A stretch of DNA of 64,000 nucleotides. Origin: Lacticaseibacillus porcinae. GTDB taxonomy: Bacteria; Bacillota; Bacilli; Lactobacillales; Lactobacillaceae. The DNA is taken from contig NZ_RHNS01000002.1 in NCBI RefSeq assembly GCF_003946305.1, positions 186,001 to 250,000 of the forward strand, given 5' to 3'. The position numbers were made by a program, and so were the translations under genes. This document shows, one piece after another, positions 7,784-17,019 of the stretch. A model generated the notes under the pieces. The model did not search any database. It was not told the origin of the DNA and saw nothing but the letters and a program-made list of their open reading frames with translations. Within the stretch, counting starts at the first letter, position 1. Every line of letters begins with the position of its first letter.

Positions 7784-8597
7784 GTGGCATTTGGCCACCT
7801 ATACCAAAGGCTTTGAAACTCAAAATTTAGCGTTTAAGGAATTGCACACGCATGCTGGGACTGACGAGTTGGAGCCGATGCAATTAAGTTCAGAATTGTA
7901 TGCTGTTTATACTGATGATGATTTGAAAGCTGAAGCTCGCCATCAATATCGTCAACTTCACTTCATTACGTGCCTAGATCCTGAGTATCCTGAGCGACTG
8001 AAAGAAAGCTTTGAGCCGCCGTCAGTGTTATTTTATCTGGGGAATATCAAGTTATTAAACACGTTGAGTTTAGCGATCGTCGGCGCCCGCAATGCGACTG
8101 AATATACGCCGAACGCCCTCAATAAATTGGCACCGCAACTTAAAGCTGTGACCATTGTGTCTGGCTTGGCCCAAGGCGCCGACGCCTATGCGCATCAGTT
8201 TGCGTTGAGTCACCACTTGCCAACCATCGCGGTGATCGCCAACGGTTTGGATGTCGCTTATCCCAAAGCTAATCAACCACTCCAACAACAAATCGCCACC
8301 CAAGGTTTGTTGTTATCTGAATACCCACTAGGTGTGCGCCCACAGCGGTACATGTTTGTGATGCGCAACCGGATCATCGCCGGCCTTGTGCATGGCTTGT
8401 TGGTGACTGAAGCGGCGGAACGTTCAGGGAGTTTGATCACCGCCAATCTCGCCTTGCAAAACAATCGCGAGGTGTTTGCTTTGCCAGGGAACATCGACCA
8501 CGCCAAAAGTGCCGGGACCAATTTGTTGATTCAAGCTGGGGCAAAATTAGTGACGACAGGTGACGATATAATAGAAGAAATAAAATTCTTCTCTTGA
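7758..8597 (+). CDS. dprA: DNA-processing protein DprA (DNA transformation/recombination mediator)
   Basis: 279 residues. The Rossmann-like core is clear: LSLAIVGARNATEY, VSGLAQGADAYAHQFAL, AVIANGLDVAYPKANQPL, LLSEYPLGVRPQRYMFVMRNRIIAGL and ITANLALQNNREVFALPGNI. DprA binds incoming single-stranded DNA and loads RecA during transformation. The C-terminal winged-helix domain of longer homologues is absent, as usual in lactobacilli. GTG 7752 is also in frame, but AGGAGG (7745-7750) fits ATG 7758 with a 7-nt spacing. The start region is buried in a long hairpin, so expression should be low or conditional. Confidence 0.93.
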   Translation: MQIRDFLFLWHLATYTKGFETQNLAFKELHTHAGTDELEPMQLSSELYAVYTDDDLKAEARHQYRQLHFITCLDPEYPERLKESFEPPSVLFYLGNIKLLNTLSLAIVGARNATEYTPNALNKLAPQLKAVTIVSGLAQGADAYAHQFALSHHLPTIAVIANGLDVAYPKANQPLQQQIATQGLLLSEYPLGVRPQRYMFVMRNRIIAGLVHGLLVTEAAERSGSLITANLALQNNREVFALPGNIDHAKSAGTNLLIQAGAKLVTTGDDIIEEIKFFS

Positions 8598-8652
8598 ATC
8601 TGAAAAGACATTAAGCGATACTGTGACAAGTGTGATATTTTCAAATCGGTAT

Positions 8653-8681
8653 TTGACAAACGCATTTTGTTTGCATATGAT
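8653..8681 (+). promoter_or_regulatory. topA promoter
   Basis: TTGACA (8653-8658), a 17-nt spacer and TATGAT (8676-8681) lie 43 nt before the topA start; close to ideal vegetative spacing. Confidence 0.85.
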
Positions 8682-8723
8682 AGCCGAGTTTAGAGCAATC
8701 CGCTCAGTGAAAGGAGGGCGAAC

Positions 8724-10805
8724 ATGACCGCCAAGAATTTGGTCATCGTGGAATCGCCAGCAAAAGCCAAAACTATCGAGAAGTACTTGGGTCGCAATTA
8801 CAAGGTGGTTGCGTCTCTGGGCCACATTCGCGACTTACCCAAAAGTCAAATGGGGATCGACTTCGAGCACGATTATGAGCCCAAATATATTTCCATTCGC
8901 GGCAAAGGCGATGTCATTAAAGACCTCAAGAAAAACGCCAAAAAAGCTGACCACATTTATCTAGCCGCCGATCCGGACCGTGAAGGGGAAGCCATTGCTT
9001 GGCATGTGTCCCATATTTTAGGGTTAGATCCTAAAGGTAAAAATCGTGTCGTCTTTAACGAAATCACCAAAGACGCTGTGAAAAATGCTTTCAAGACGCC
9101 GCGCTCCATTGACATGAATTTAGTGGACGCCCAACAAGCACGTCGGGTGTTAGATCGCTTGGTGGGGTATTCCATCAGCCCGCTGTTGTGGAAGAAAGTC
9201 AAAAAAGGCTTATCAGCCGGCCGCGTGCAATCCGTTGCTTTGAAATTGATCATCGACCGTGAAGAAGCGATCCGCGCCTTTGTCCCAGAAGAATACTGGA
9301 CGTTAGATGCCGAATTTAAAAAAGGCACTGCCAAGAAATTCGCTGCCAGCTTCTATGGTCAAAACAATAAGAAAATGGCGTTGAAGAACAACGACGCCGT
9401 TCAAGAAGTTTTACGTGGGATCGACCGCAAAGCACCTTTTGACATCACCAATGTCGTCAAGAAAGAACGCAAACGTTATCCAGCCCCGCCATTTACCACT
9501 AGTTCCTTGCAACAAGAAGCCAACCGTAAGTTGAACTTCCGGACTCGCAAAACGATGATGTTGGCCCAACAGCTTTATGAAGGGATCAACTTAGGTGGCA
9601 AGCTCGGCACTGTCGGGTTGATCACTTATATGCGTACCGACTCCACGCGTGTGTCAAACGTCGCGAAGACTGAAACTTCTCACTTTATTCATGAAAAGTA
9701 CGGTGAAGAATACGCCGCTGTGAAGATCCGTCAAGGCAAATTGCAAGAAGGGGCGCAAGACGCCCATGAAGCGATCCGCCCAACGTCGACATTGCGGACG
9801 CCTGAAAGCTTGGAGAAAGTCTTAGACAAAGACCAAATGAAGCTTTATCGCTTGATTTGGAGCCGCTTTGTCGCTTCTGAAATGACGCCTGCTGTCATCG
9901 ACACGGTGGCTGTCACCATTGATCAAAACGGCGCGACCTTCCATGCTAACGGCAGTCAAACCAAGTTTGCTGGCTTCACCACGCTTTATGTGTCTAGCCG
10001 CGACGCTGATCAAAAAGATAACTTGTTGCCAGATCTTGAAATCGGCGATCACGTCACCTTAGTGAAAACCGATCCTGCCCAACATTTCACCCAGCCACCA
10101 GCCCGTTATTCTGAAGCCAACTTAGTGAAAGCGTTGGAAGAAAACGGCGTCGGCCGGCCTTCAACTTACGCGCCAACGATCGAAACCATTCAAAAGCGCT
10201 ATTACGTGAAACTCAATGCCCGGCGTTTTGAACCGACGGAACTTGGTGAAATCGTCAACTCACTGATCTGCGAATTCTTCCCAGACATCGTCGACATTAA
10301 GTTCACCGCCTCTGTCGAAGGCGAACTCGACTCGATCGAAGCAGGGCAAATGCCTTGGGTCAAAGTCATCGACCAGTTCTATCATCCTTTTGAAAAAGAA
10401 TTGAAGCATGCCGAAGCTGGCATTGAAAAAATTCAAATCAAAGATGAACCAGCTGGCTTCAACTGCGATATCTGTGGGGCGCCAATGGTGATCAAGTTAG
10501 GCCGTTATGGCAAGTTCTACGCTTGTTCACGCTTCCCAGATTGCCGCAACACTAAGGCTATCGTCAAAGAAATCGGTGTGATCTGTCCACAATGCCACAA
10601 AGGCCAAATTGTGGAACGCAAATCCAAGAAGAATCGCATTTTCTACGGCTGTGACCGTTACCCAGAATGTGACTTCGTTTCATGGGACAAGCCAGTCGGT
10701 CGCAACTGTCCAAAGTGTGACCACTACTTGATCGAAAAGAAATCCCGCGGCGGCAAGCAAGTGCTTTGTCCAAACGGTGATTACTCCGAAGCCGTTCAGA
10801 AGTAA
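8724..10805 (+). CDS. topA: DNA topoisomerase I (type IA)
   Basis: 693 residues. The N-terminal Toprim domain starts [20 protein letters not shown], with the acidic [14 protein letters not shown] motif. The active-site tyrosine is Y302 in [12 protein letters not shown]. The C-terminus has three Cys4-type zinc ribbons ([13 protein letters not shown]..., [13 protein letters not shown]..., [12 protein letters not shown]...). The enzyme relaxes negative supercoils. AAAGGAGGG precedes ATG 8724, and the gene has its own consensus promoter and a downstream terminator. The neighbours dprA and trmFO match the usual lactobacillar order. Confidence 0.97.
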   Translation: MTAKNLVIVESPAKAKTIEKYLGRNYKVVASLGHIRDLPKSQMGIDFEHDYEPKYISIRGKGDVIKDLKKNAKKADHIYLAADPDREGEAIAWHVSHILGLDPKGKNRVVFNEITKDAVKNAFKTPRSIDMNLVDAQQARRVLDRLVGYSISPLLWKKVKKGLSAGRVQSVALKLIIDREEAIRAFVPEEYWTLDAEFKKGTAKKFAASFYGQNNKKMALKNNDAVQEVLRGIDRKAPFDITNVVKKERKRYPAPPFTTSSLQQEANRKLNFRTRKTMMLAQQLYEGINLGGKLGTVGLITYMRTDSTRVSNVAKTETSHFIHEKYGEEYAAVKIRQGKLQEGAQDAHEAIRPTSTLRTPESLEKVLDKDQMKLYRLIWSRFVASEMTPAVIDTVAVTIDQNGATFHANGSQTKFAGFTTLYVSSRDADQKDNLLPDLEIGDHVTLVKTDPAQHFTQPPARYSEANLVKALEENGVGRPSTYAPTIETIQKRYYVKLNARRFEPTELGEIVNSLICEFFPDIVDIKFTASVEGELDSIEAGQMPWVKVIDQFYHPFEKELKHAEAGIEKIQIKDEPAGFNCDICGAPMVIKLGRYGKFYACSRFPDCRNTKAIVKEIGVICPQCHKGQIVERKSKKNRIFYGCDRYPECDFVSWDKPVGRNCPKCDHYLIEKKSRGGKQVLCPNGDYSEAVQK

Positions 10806-10838
10806 ACCAAGGCGACAATTTCAACAATCTAAACGTTT

Positions 10839-10880
10839 CAAACACAGGGACCACCTCAAAAAGGTGCGCCCCGTGTTTTT
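10839..10880 (+). terminator. topA terminator
   Basis: AACAC/GTGTT outer and CACCT/AGGTG inner arms, interrupted by small mismatches, with A-rich left flank and TTTTT on the right. Confidence 0.75.
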
Positions 10881-10935
10881 GAATCAAGAAGAAAGCGTTA
10901 TACTAATTTTAAGTACCAACAAGGAGGAACTTAAT

Positions 10936-12237
10936 ATGCCGATCGTAAACGTCGTCGGTGCCGGTTTAGCCGGTGCTGAAGCCGCTTGGCAAATTGCCAA
11001 TGCCGGCGTGGAAGTGAATTTATACGAAATGCGTCCCGTTAGCACGACCCCTGCCCACCACACCGCCAACTTCGCAGAATTGGTGTGCACCAACTCCTTG
11101 CGGGCTAATCAAATCACCAATGCCGTCGGGTTGTTGAAAGAAGAAATGCGCCGCCTGAATTCTGTGATCATGACTGCTGCTGACGCCAATGCCGTCCCTG
11201 CAGGTGGTGCATTGGCGGTGGATCGGGAACCATTTTCCCAAGCGGTGACAGAAAAACTCCGCGAACATCCCTTGGTGCATGTCAGCAATGAGGAACTCAC
11301 GGATTTTCCTGAAGGGATCACCGTTGTCGCCACTGGGCCGTTGACAGCGGCAGGCTTAGCGGATAAAATCGCTGAACTCAACGGGGCAGAAGGGCTGCAC
11401 TTCTTTGATGCCGCGGCTCCGATCATTGATGCCAATTCCATTGACATGGACATCGTCTACAAAAAGTCGCGCTACGACAAAGGCGAAGCGGCATATTTGA
11501 ACTGTCCGATGACTAAAGATGAATATTTCGCTTTCCAAGATGCCTTGGTGCACGCCGAAGTCGCCCAAGGTCACGACTTTGAAAACATGACGGTGTTTGA
11601 AGGGTGCATGCCGATCGAAGTGATGGCAGAACGTGGTGCGCAAACCATGTTATTTGGGCCTTTGAAGCCTGTCGGTTTAGCCGATCCGCGTACTGGCCGC
11701 GATCCTTATGCGGTGGTACAGTTGCGTCAAGATAACGCCGCGGCCAGCTTGTTTAACATTGTGGGCTTCCAAACGCATTTGAAGTGGGGCGAACAAAAAC
11801 GCATTTTCCGGATGATCCCAGGTTTAGAAAACGCGGAAATCGTCCGTTATGGTGTGATGCACCGCAACACATACATGAATTCACCACGAGTGCTTGAAGC
11901 CACGTATCAAAGCAAGTTGAAGCCTGGGCTGTTCTTTGCTGGTCAAATGACTGGTGTCGAAGGCTATGTGGAATCAGCAGCTAGCGGCTTGATCGCTGGT
12001 CGCAACGCTGCCCGCATGGCACTCGGTCAGGATTTATTGACGTTCCCAAAAGCCACGCAAATCGGTGCCATGGCGCAATATATCACCAATGCGTCACCAC
12101 AACACTTCCAGCCGATGAACGCAAACTTCGGCATTATGCCAGGGTTGCCAGGCCGGATCAAAAATAAACTTGAACGCAATCAAGCCATTGCTGATCGTGC
12201 GTTGGAGAAATTAGCAGCATTCACCGCTGAAGCATAA
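10936..12237 (+). CDS. trmFO: tRNA (m5U54) methyltransferase TrmFO, folate/FAD-dependent
   Basis: 433 residues. [32 protein letters not shown] is the FAD-binding GxGxxG start typical of TrmFO/Gid. The protein also has [15 protein letters not shown] and [20 protein letters not shown]. It methylates U54 in the T-loop of tRNA using methylene-tetrahydrofolate. The open frame extends back to 10777, but AAGGAGG at 10921-10927 and ATG 10936 give the family start. A TATACT-like -10 lies at 10899-10904, after the topA terminator. Confidence 0.96.
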   Translation: MPIVNVVGAGLAGAEAAWQIANAGVEVNLYEMRPVSTTPAHHTANFAELVCTNSLRANQITNAVGLLKEEMRRLNSVIMTAADANAVPAGGALAVDREPFSQAVTEKLREHPLVHVSNEELTDFPEGITVVATGPLTAAGLADKIAELNGAEGLHFFDAAAPIIDANSIDMDIVYKKSRYDKGEAAYLNCPMTKDEYFAFQDALVHAEVAQGHDFENMTVFEGCMPIEVMAERGAQTMLFGPLKPVGLADPRTGRDPYAVVQLRQDNAAASLFNIVGFQTHLKWGEQKRIFRMIPGLENAEIVRYGVMHRNTYMNSPRVLEATYQSKLKPGLFFAGQMTGVEGYVESAASGLIAGRNAARMALGQDLLTFPKATQIGAMAQYITNASPQHFQPMNANFGIMPGLPGRIKNKLERNQAIADRALEKLAAFTAEA

Positions 12238-12248
12238 CCACCAATCAA

Positions 12249-12306
12249 AAAATAGCAGGTCCGCTACCACTTCATGGCGATATGGTAGGGGATCTGCTTT
12301 TTATTT
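12249..12306 (+). terminator. trmFO terminator
   Basis: AAAAATAGCAG...CTACCA pairs with TGGTAG...CTGCTTTTTATTT; a long stem with a GC-containing upper part and a clear T-tract, directly after the trmFO stop. Confidence 0.8.
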
Positions 12307-12334
12307 GGAGCAGCAATAGTGTGCCTTGCGTCAG

Positions 12335-12735
12335 CGCACAACAAATCCACGAAACAAGATTCTGCTTCGTGGATCTGCGGCTTTTATGCCATTTAATTAC
12401 GTTAATGCAGTTCAAACAATATCAAGGGCGTTGCTGCGGGCCTTGGCTTATTAGACCTTAACCACGTTCGTTGCTAATCGGCTTTGCACTGCCTTTCGCA
12501 AACAGACGTCGCCTTGCGTCTCACGTCACCGTGAGGGCACTACTCCCGGCTGTAACTGGTTTGAGTCCACGACTGGGACCCTTCAGTACCGGCACTTTGG
12601 AACTGGAGATCTAGCAGCGCTCGACAGTTAAGCCCAGATGCTACGGGATGGTCTCCGAGAGTTTAGCGGGCACTTCCACCCGTCGCGAAGTGATACGAGT
12701 GACCTGCGCTCAGCCACCCACTCCTCATAGAATTC
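12335..12735 (-). ncRNA. Candidate structured non-coding RNA of about 400 nt (RNA-1)
   Basis: The minus strand has TTGCAA (12770-12765), a 17-nt spacer and TATCAT (12747-12742), predicting a start near 12735. A terminator-like hairpin (ATCCACGAA 12345-12353 with TTCGTGGAT 12366-12374, then TTTGTTG) ends the unit near 12335. No credible protein is encoded. The interval is GC-richer than most intergenic DNA here and full of short hairpins. One is CAGT...ACTG (12584-12587 with 12602-12605 on the plus strand) whose loop holds CCAAAGTGCC. RNase P, tmRNA, SRP and 6S consensus sequences were looked for and not seen. Identity unknown. Confidence 0.55.
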
Positions 12736-12741
12736 AGTGAC

Positions 12742-12770
12742 ATGATAACGCCTCCATAAAATAATTGCAA
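12742..12770 (-). promoter_or_regulatory. Promoter of candidate RNA-1
   Basis: On the minus strand TTGCAA (-35) and TATCAT (-10) are separated by 17 nt. Confidence 0.6.
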
Positions 12771-12871
12771 GTACTAATAGTGTGGAATTATTGTAAATGT
12801 TTGGTATCATTTGTGTAAAGGTTAAGGAACTGCGACGCGATCAAACAAGGTGGGCCGTGATTTTTTTGGTC

Positions 12872-12900
12872 TAGACAAGAAAATTGTGTTAAGGTATTTT
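12872..12900 (+). promoter_or_regulatory. xerC promoter
   Basis: TAGACA (12872-12877), 17-nt spacer and TATTTT (12895-12900), just upstream of the xerC ribosome binding site. Confidence 0.5.
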
Positions 12901-12916
12901 CATAGGGGGAAAGCGT

Positions 12917-13813
12917 ATGCAAGTCGTGAACGAATTTTTGCAGTTTTTACTCGTCGAGCGGCATTACTCCGCTGAAACCAAAAAAGCTTATCAAGAAGAC
13001 ATTGACGATTTTGTCGAATTCCTGAAAGCTAACGGCGGCTTTACAGATTTTGCCCATGTCGATCACCTCGACGTGTCCACTTATCTCACTGAGTTGTCTG
13101 ATCGCAAATTATCCCGTGCCAGCATTGCTAGGAAAATGAGCAGTTTGCGCAGCTTTTACCGTTATTTGATCCGCATGAATCAAGCTAAAAGCGATCCTTT
13201 TGAGTTAGTGGAAACCCGCAAAAGTCACCATCATTTGCCAGATTTTTTCTACGAAGAAGAGATCCAAAGCTTGTTTGCCACAGTTGACGGGGATACGCCA
13301 CTTGATCAACGGAACCGGGCGTTGTTGGAAGTGCTGTATGGCACTGGCATTCGGGTCAGCGAGTGCGCGAATTTGACGCTTTCGCAAATCGACTTTGATT
13401 TGGAATTATTGCTGGTGCATGGTAAAGGCAACAAAGATCGCTATGTGCCGTTTGGCTCGTATTGCAAACAAGCACTGCACACTTATTTGGACGATGGCCG
13501 CTTGATGTTGATGGAAAAGCTTGACCAACAACATGACGCGGTGTTCGTCAACCAACATGGCCGACCGATCACGTCGCGCGGCATTGAGTACATTCTCGAT
13601 CAATTGATCAAGAAAACCAGTTTAACTAGCGGGATCCATCCCCATATGTTGCGGCATTCTTTTGCGACTCACTTACTCGACCACGGCGCAGACTTACGGT
13701 CAGTTCAAGAGTTACTGGGACACGCAAGCTTATCGACGACGCAGATCTACACGCATATGACCACAGAACATTTAAAAAACGACTACATGAAATATTTTCC
13801 CAAACACAATTAA
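12917..13813 (+). CDS. xerC: Tyrosine recombinase XerC (CodV-type)
   Basis: 298 residues. An N-terminal SAM-like DNA-binding domain (about 1-90) is followed by the catalytic domain. The catalytic residues are all visible: R146 (GTGIRVSE), K170 (HGKGNKD), H243 and R246 (HPHMLRHSFATHLL), H269 (LLGHASLSTTQ) and Y278 (IYTH). It resolves chromosome dimers at dif with a partner recombinase. Its position directly before hslV-hslU is the conserved Firmicute codV-clpQ-clpY order. GGGGGAAAG precedes the ATG. Confidence 0.95.
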   Translation: MQVVNEFLQFLLVERHYSAETKKAYQEDIDDFVEFLKANGGFTDFAHVDHLDVSTYLTELSDRKLSRASIARKMSSLRSFYRYLIRMNQAKSDPFELVETRKSHHHLPDFFYEEEIQSLFATVDGDTPLDQRNRALLEVLYGTGIRVSECANLTLSQIDFDLELLLVHGKGNKDRYVPFGSYCKQALHTYLDDGRLMLMEKLDQQHDAVFVNQHGRPITSRGIEYILDQLIKKTSLTSGIHPHMLRHSFATHLLDHGADLRSVQELLGHASLSTTQIYTHMTTEHLKNDYMKYFPKHN

Positions 13814-13885
13814 GACTTCAGACGGATGCATGTGACAGCTTGTCACCATATACTAGTCACATTCACAATTTTCGGAGGTAAACTT

Positions 13886-14410
13886 ATGACAACCATTGCA
13901 GCAGTTCGAAAAGACGGCCACACTGCCATCGCCGGTGACGGCCAAGTCACCATGGGCGAAAAAGTGATTTCTAAAGGCAACGCGCAAAAAGTTCGCCGCA
14001 TCTTTGGCGGCAAAGTCGTGATCGGCTTTGCTGGCGGCGTCGCTGATGCCTTCACCTTACAAGACTGGTTTGAAAAGAAACTTGAAGTCCACGCCGGCAA
14101 CTTACGCCGCGCCGCTGTCGCTTTAGCGCAAGACTGGCGCAAAGATCCCACCTTACAAAAACTCGAAGCCTTGATGATCGTCATGGATGAACACGACTTA
14201 TTGATGGTATCAGGTAATGGTGAAGTCTTAGAACCTGATGAAGATGTGGTTGCCATCGGTTCTGGTGGTAACTACGCCCAAGCCGCAGCAATGGCGATGA
14301 TCCGCCACACTGATCTTGATGCCAAGCAAATCGCTAAAGAAGCGGTCGACATTGCTGGTTCGATCGATATTTTCACCAACCACAATATCATCGTCGAAAG
14401 TTTCGATTAA
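13886..14410 (+). CDS. hslV: ATP-dependent protease subunit HslV (ClpQ)
   Basis: 174 residues. The start [24 protein letters not shown] is the N-terminal threonine nucleophile region; removal of Met exposes catalytic Thr-1. [14 protein letters not shown] and the [14 protein letters not shown] end fit the proteasome beta-type fold. It forms the peptidase dodecamer capped by HslU. The frame opens upstream at 13826, but CGGAGG at 13874-13879 sets ATG 13886. Its stop is followed within 3 nt by a palindromic repeat (14414) that separates it from hslU. Confidence 0.96.
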   Translation: MTTIAAVRKDGHTAIAGDGQVTMGEKVISKGNAQKVRRIFGGKVVIGFAGGVADAFTLQDWFEKKLEVHAGNLRRAAVALAQDWRKDPTLQKLEALMIVMDEHDLLMVSGNGEVLEPDEDVVAIGSGGNYAQAAAMAMIRHTDLDAKQIAKEAVDIAGSIDIFTNHNIIVESFD

Positions 14411-14413
14411 CAT

Positions 14414-14536
14414 CCCAGAGCGAAGTGGCGCGGTTTTAGCTGACCGGGTAGCCTGGCTTCAAGGTTTGCGCCTGGTTTTGACGCGAATCTTGAAGCGTAG
14501 CTAGACGTGTTAGCGTTGCACCACGCAGCTCGACGA
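14414..14536 (+). repeat. Structured intergenic repeat, copy A1 (3' of hslV)
   Basis: Begins CCCAGAGCG 3 nt after the hslV stop and ends GCTCGACGA. The centre is a 15-bp hairpin (14456-14470 with 14482-14496). Flanks match the copy after pflB (30385-30509): GCGGTTTTAGC on the left, AGCGTAGCTA and GCGTTGC on the right. The stem bases differ between copies but pairing is kept. Confidence 0.75.
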
Positions 14537-14541
14537 AGTAA

Positions 14542-14589
14542 CCCAGAGCGTAGCTAGTCGCGTTCGCGTTGTTCAGCGGCGCTCGACGA
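14542..14589 (+). repeat. Partial copy A2 of the same repeat
   Basis: Begins CCCAGAGCGTAGCTAGTCGC and ends GCTCGACGA. It keeps the first bases and the whole right flank but lacks the central hairpin, as though internally deleted. It lies in tandem 5 nt after copy A1. Confidence 0.7.
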
Positions 14590-14636
14590 CAAGTCAAGTA
14601 AGCAAACACACCTCACAACTTGAGAGGAGCCTATTC

Positions 14637-16040
14637 ATGGTCAAAACCCCAAAAGAAATCGTCGCCCAACTCGACGCTTATGTCATCGGCCAAGATGACG
14701 CCAAAAAAGCCGTCGCAGTGGCATTATATAACCGTTACCGCCGCATGCAATTATCTGAAACCATGCAGCGTGAAATCACCCCAAAGAATTTACTGATGAT
14801 CGGGCCTACTGGTGTCGGGAAAACTGAAATTGCCCGTCGCTTGGCTAAGGTCGTCAATGCGCCGTTTGTCAAAGTTGAAGCGACGAAATTCACTGAAGTC
14901 GGCTATGTCGGCCGTGATGTGGAATCAATGGTCCGCGACTTAGCTGATGTCGCGGTGCAAATGGAAGAAGCCAAGCAGTTTGAAGGCGTTCGTGGCCGCG
15001 CGACTCGCGAAGCAGACAAACGCTTGGTCAAGTTGCTGGTGCCAGCAATCAAAAAAGAGAAGAAATCCAACAGCAACCCGATGGCTGACATGATGAGCAT
15101 GTTGCAAAACATGCAAAATGGTGAAATGCCACAACCTAAAGCTGAAGACGGCGAAGTCACGGATGAAGTCCGCAACCAACGCTTAACGGTTGCCGAACAA
15201 CTGGAAAAAGGCCTGCTTGAAGACCGCGAACTGCAAGTCACTGTCGCTGATGCGAAGAAACCAACTGGTGGCAATGACATGTACGGTCAAATGGGCATCG
15301 ACATGGGTGAAATGCTTGGCAACATGATGCCACAAAAGAAAGTTCAGCGCACCATGACGGTTAAAGAAGCCCGCGAAGTCTTCATCAAAGAAGAATCCGA
15401 TAAATTAGTCAATCACGCTGATATTTATCATGATGCGATCAAGTCTGCAGAAAACAACGGGATCATTTTCATCGATGAAATTGATAAAATTGCTAGCGGC
15501 GACAAACGCACCAGCGGCGAAGTCTCTCGCGATGGCGTCCAACGTGATATTTTGCCAATTGTTGAAGGCTCCACAGTCAACACCAAATACGGTCCCTTGT
15601 CTACGGAACATGTCTTATTTATCGGCTCTGGGGCTTTTGCCACTGCTAAGCCATCAGACTTGATTCCAGAACTGCAAGGGCGTTTTCCAATTCGTGTCGA
15701 ACTCAAAGATTTGACAGAAAACGATTTCGTGCGTATTCTAACAGAGCCGGATAATGCGTTAGTCAAGCAGTATATGGCCTTGATCGGTGCCGATGGGGTG
15801 CATGTCACCTTCACCAAAGAAGCAATCGAATCTATCGCCCAAATCGCTACTCGTGTCAACCGCGATACCGACAATATCGGCGCGCGGCGGTTAGCGACGA
15901 TTTTGGAAAAACTGCTGGAAGATGTATTATATGAAGGGCCGGACATGGGCCTTGGCGATATCACCATCACTGCGAAGTACGTCGACGACAAAATCGGCAA
16001 TATTGCCGCTGACAAAGATATGACGCGGTTTATTTTATAA
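14637..16040 (+). CDS. hslU: ATP-dependent protease ATPase subunit HslU (ClpY)
   Basis: 467 residues. The N-terminus TPKEIVAQLDAYVIGQDDAKKAVAVALYNRYRR is diagnostic. Walker A GPTGVGKTE is near residues 60-68 and Walker B IIFIDEIDKI near 280. A Met/Gln/Asn-rich I-domain lies between. The C-terminus ends in a short hydrophobic tail (RFIL) of the sort that docks into HslV. It unfolds substrates for HslV. It is separated from hslV by 226 nt containing the repeat, unusual for this pair. GAGAGGAGCC precedes the ATG. Confidence 0.96.
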   Translation: MVKTPKEIVAQLDAYVIGQDDAKKAVAVALYNRYRRMQLSETMQREITPKNLLMIGPTGVGKTEIARRLAKVVNAPFVKVEATKFTEVGYVGRDVESMVRDLADVAVQMEEAKQFEGVRGRATREADKRLVKLLVPAIKKEKKSNSNPMADMMSMLQNMQNGEMPQPKAEDGEVTDEVRNQRLTVAEQLEKGLLEDRELQVTVADAKKPTGGNDMYGQMGIDMGEMLGNMMPQKKVQRTMTVKEAREVFIKEESDKLVNHADIYHDAIKSAENNGIIFIDEIDKIASGDKRTSGEVSRDGVQRDILPIVEGSTVNTKYGPLSTEHVLFIGSGAFATAKPSDLIPELQGRFPIRVELKDLTENDFVRILTEPDNALVKQYMALIGADGVHVTFTKEAIESIAQIATRVNRDTDNIGARRLATILEKLLEDVLYEGPDMGLGDITITAKYVDDKIGNIAADKDMTRFIL

Positions 16041-16082
16041 TTGAAATTCCCATCGGGGTATAAAGGTAAAGGAAGTCACAAC

Positions 16083-16964
16083 ATGGCACAAACATTGAAG
16101 AACGATTTTTTGACGGTCACCATCGACGAAAAAGGTGCTGAAATCACCAGCATCATCAACAACCACACAGGCCAAGAGTATAATTGGCAAGCAGATCCTA
16201 AGGTGTGGAAGCGCCATGCGCCGGTATTGTTCCCAATGGTTGGCGCCTTGAAAAACGACACCTATCAATATAACGGTGAAACATATCACATGACCCAACA
16301 TGGCTTCGCCCGTGATATGGAGTTTGAAGTGGAACAAGCCACCCCAACGTTTGTGACCTTTTTGTTGCAAGACTCAGAAGCCACTCGCAAGCTGTATCCT
16401 TTTGTGTTCAACTTGCGGTTGACTTTCACCTTGACCAACAATGTTTTAGACGTGACTTACCGCGTTGACAACCCTGATGAGAAAGATCCGTTGTACTTTG
16501 GGATCGGTGGCCACCCTGGCTTTGTCGTCCCATTAACTGAAGACACCAAGTTTGAAGATTACTATTTGGAATTCAAGCCCCGCAAATCTCGCGTTCAAAT
16601 TCCATTGATTGCCGGCGTTGGCATCGATTACGAACACCGCACCTTAGCGGCCACTGACGTCAACCAACAACTCTCCCATGAACTGTTTAAAAACGACGCG
16701 ATCATCTACGAACTCAAAGGGGAAACGATTTTCTCCATTCGCTCTGAAAAAACCCGTCACGGCGTTGAAGTGACTATGCCAGATGCCCCATTCATGGGCG
16801 TTTGGAGCCCATACCCAACTGAAGGTAGCTTTGTTTGCATCGAACCTTGGTGGGGCATTGCCGATACCATCGACGCTGATGGGGACTTCACGCATAAGCT
16901 TGGCATCAACAAGCTTGAACCAGGTGAAGTATTCGATCACGGCTATTCCATCGCGATTTTCTAA
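16083..16964 (+). CDS. Aldose 1-epimerase family protein (LacX-like)
   Basis: 293 residues of the galactose mutarotase fold. The FGIGGHPGFVVPL motif holds the catalytic-type histidine, and PYPTEGSFVCIEPWWGIAD near the C-terminus matches the LacX/YeaD-like branch rather than classical GalM. The first Met of the open frame (16041) overlaps the hslU stop; ATG 16083 follows AAAGGAAG and gives the family start. It probably shares the hslU transcript and ends at a strong bidirectional terminator. The sugar acted on is unknown. Confidence 0.85.
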   Translation: MAQTLKNDFLTVTIDEKGAEITSIINNHTGQEYNWQADPKVWKRHAPVLFPMVGALKNDTYQYNGETYHMTQHGFARDMEFEVEQATPTFVTFLLQDSEATRKLYPFVFNLRLTFTLTNNVLDVTYRVDNPDEKDPLYFGIGGHPGFVVPLTEDTKFEDYYLEFKPRKSRVQIPLIAGVGIDYEHRTLAATDVNQQLSHELFKNDAIIYELKGETIFSIRSEKTRHGVEVTMPDAPFMGVWSPYPTEGSFVCIEPWWGIADTIDADGDFTHKLGINKLEPGEVFDHGYSIAIF

Positions 16965-16975
16965 CGCATGAACGC

Positions 16976-17014
16976 AAAATCACCTGCTCATCCAATTGAG
17001 CAGGTGATTTTTTG
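16976..17014. terminator. Bidirectional terminator between epimerase and ROK genes
   Basis: A 15-bp perfect stem (16976-16990 with 16997-17011) and 6-nt loop, A-rich left and T-rich right, between convergent genes. Confidence 0.9.
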
Positions 17015-17019
17015 TCATA

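Noticed and set aside
12335-12735. RNase P RNA or tmRNA at the trmFO-xerC interval
   Set aside because: The length suits RNase P, but the conserved GAGGAAAGUCC and ACAGAA segments are absent, and there is no tRNA-like CCA end for tmRNA.
12628-12810. 60-residue minus-strand reading frame between trmFO and xerC
   Set aside because: It spans the promoter and 5' part of the candidate RNA, has no ribosome binding site and no protein-like composition.
14414-14589. CRISPR array or leader near hslV
   Set aside because: Only one and a half copies, no spacers of constant length, no cas genes; the units are palindromic elements.
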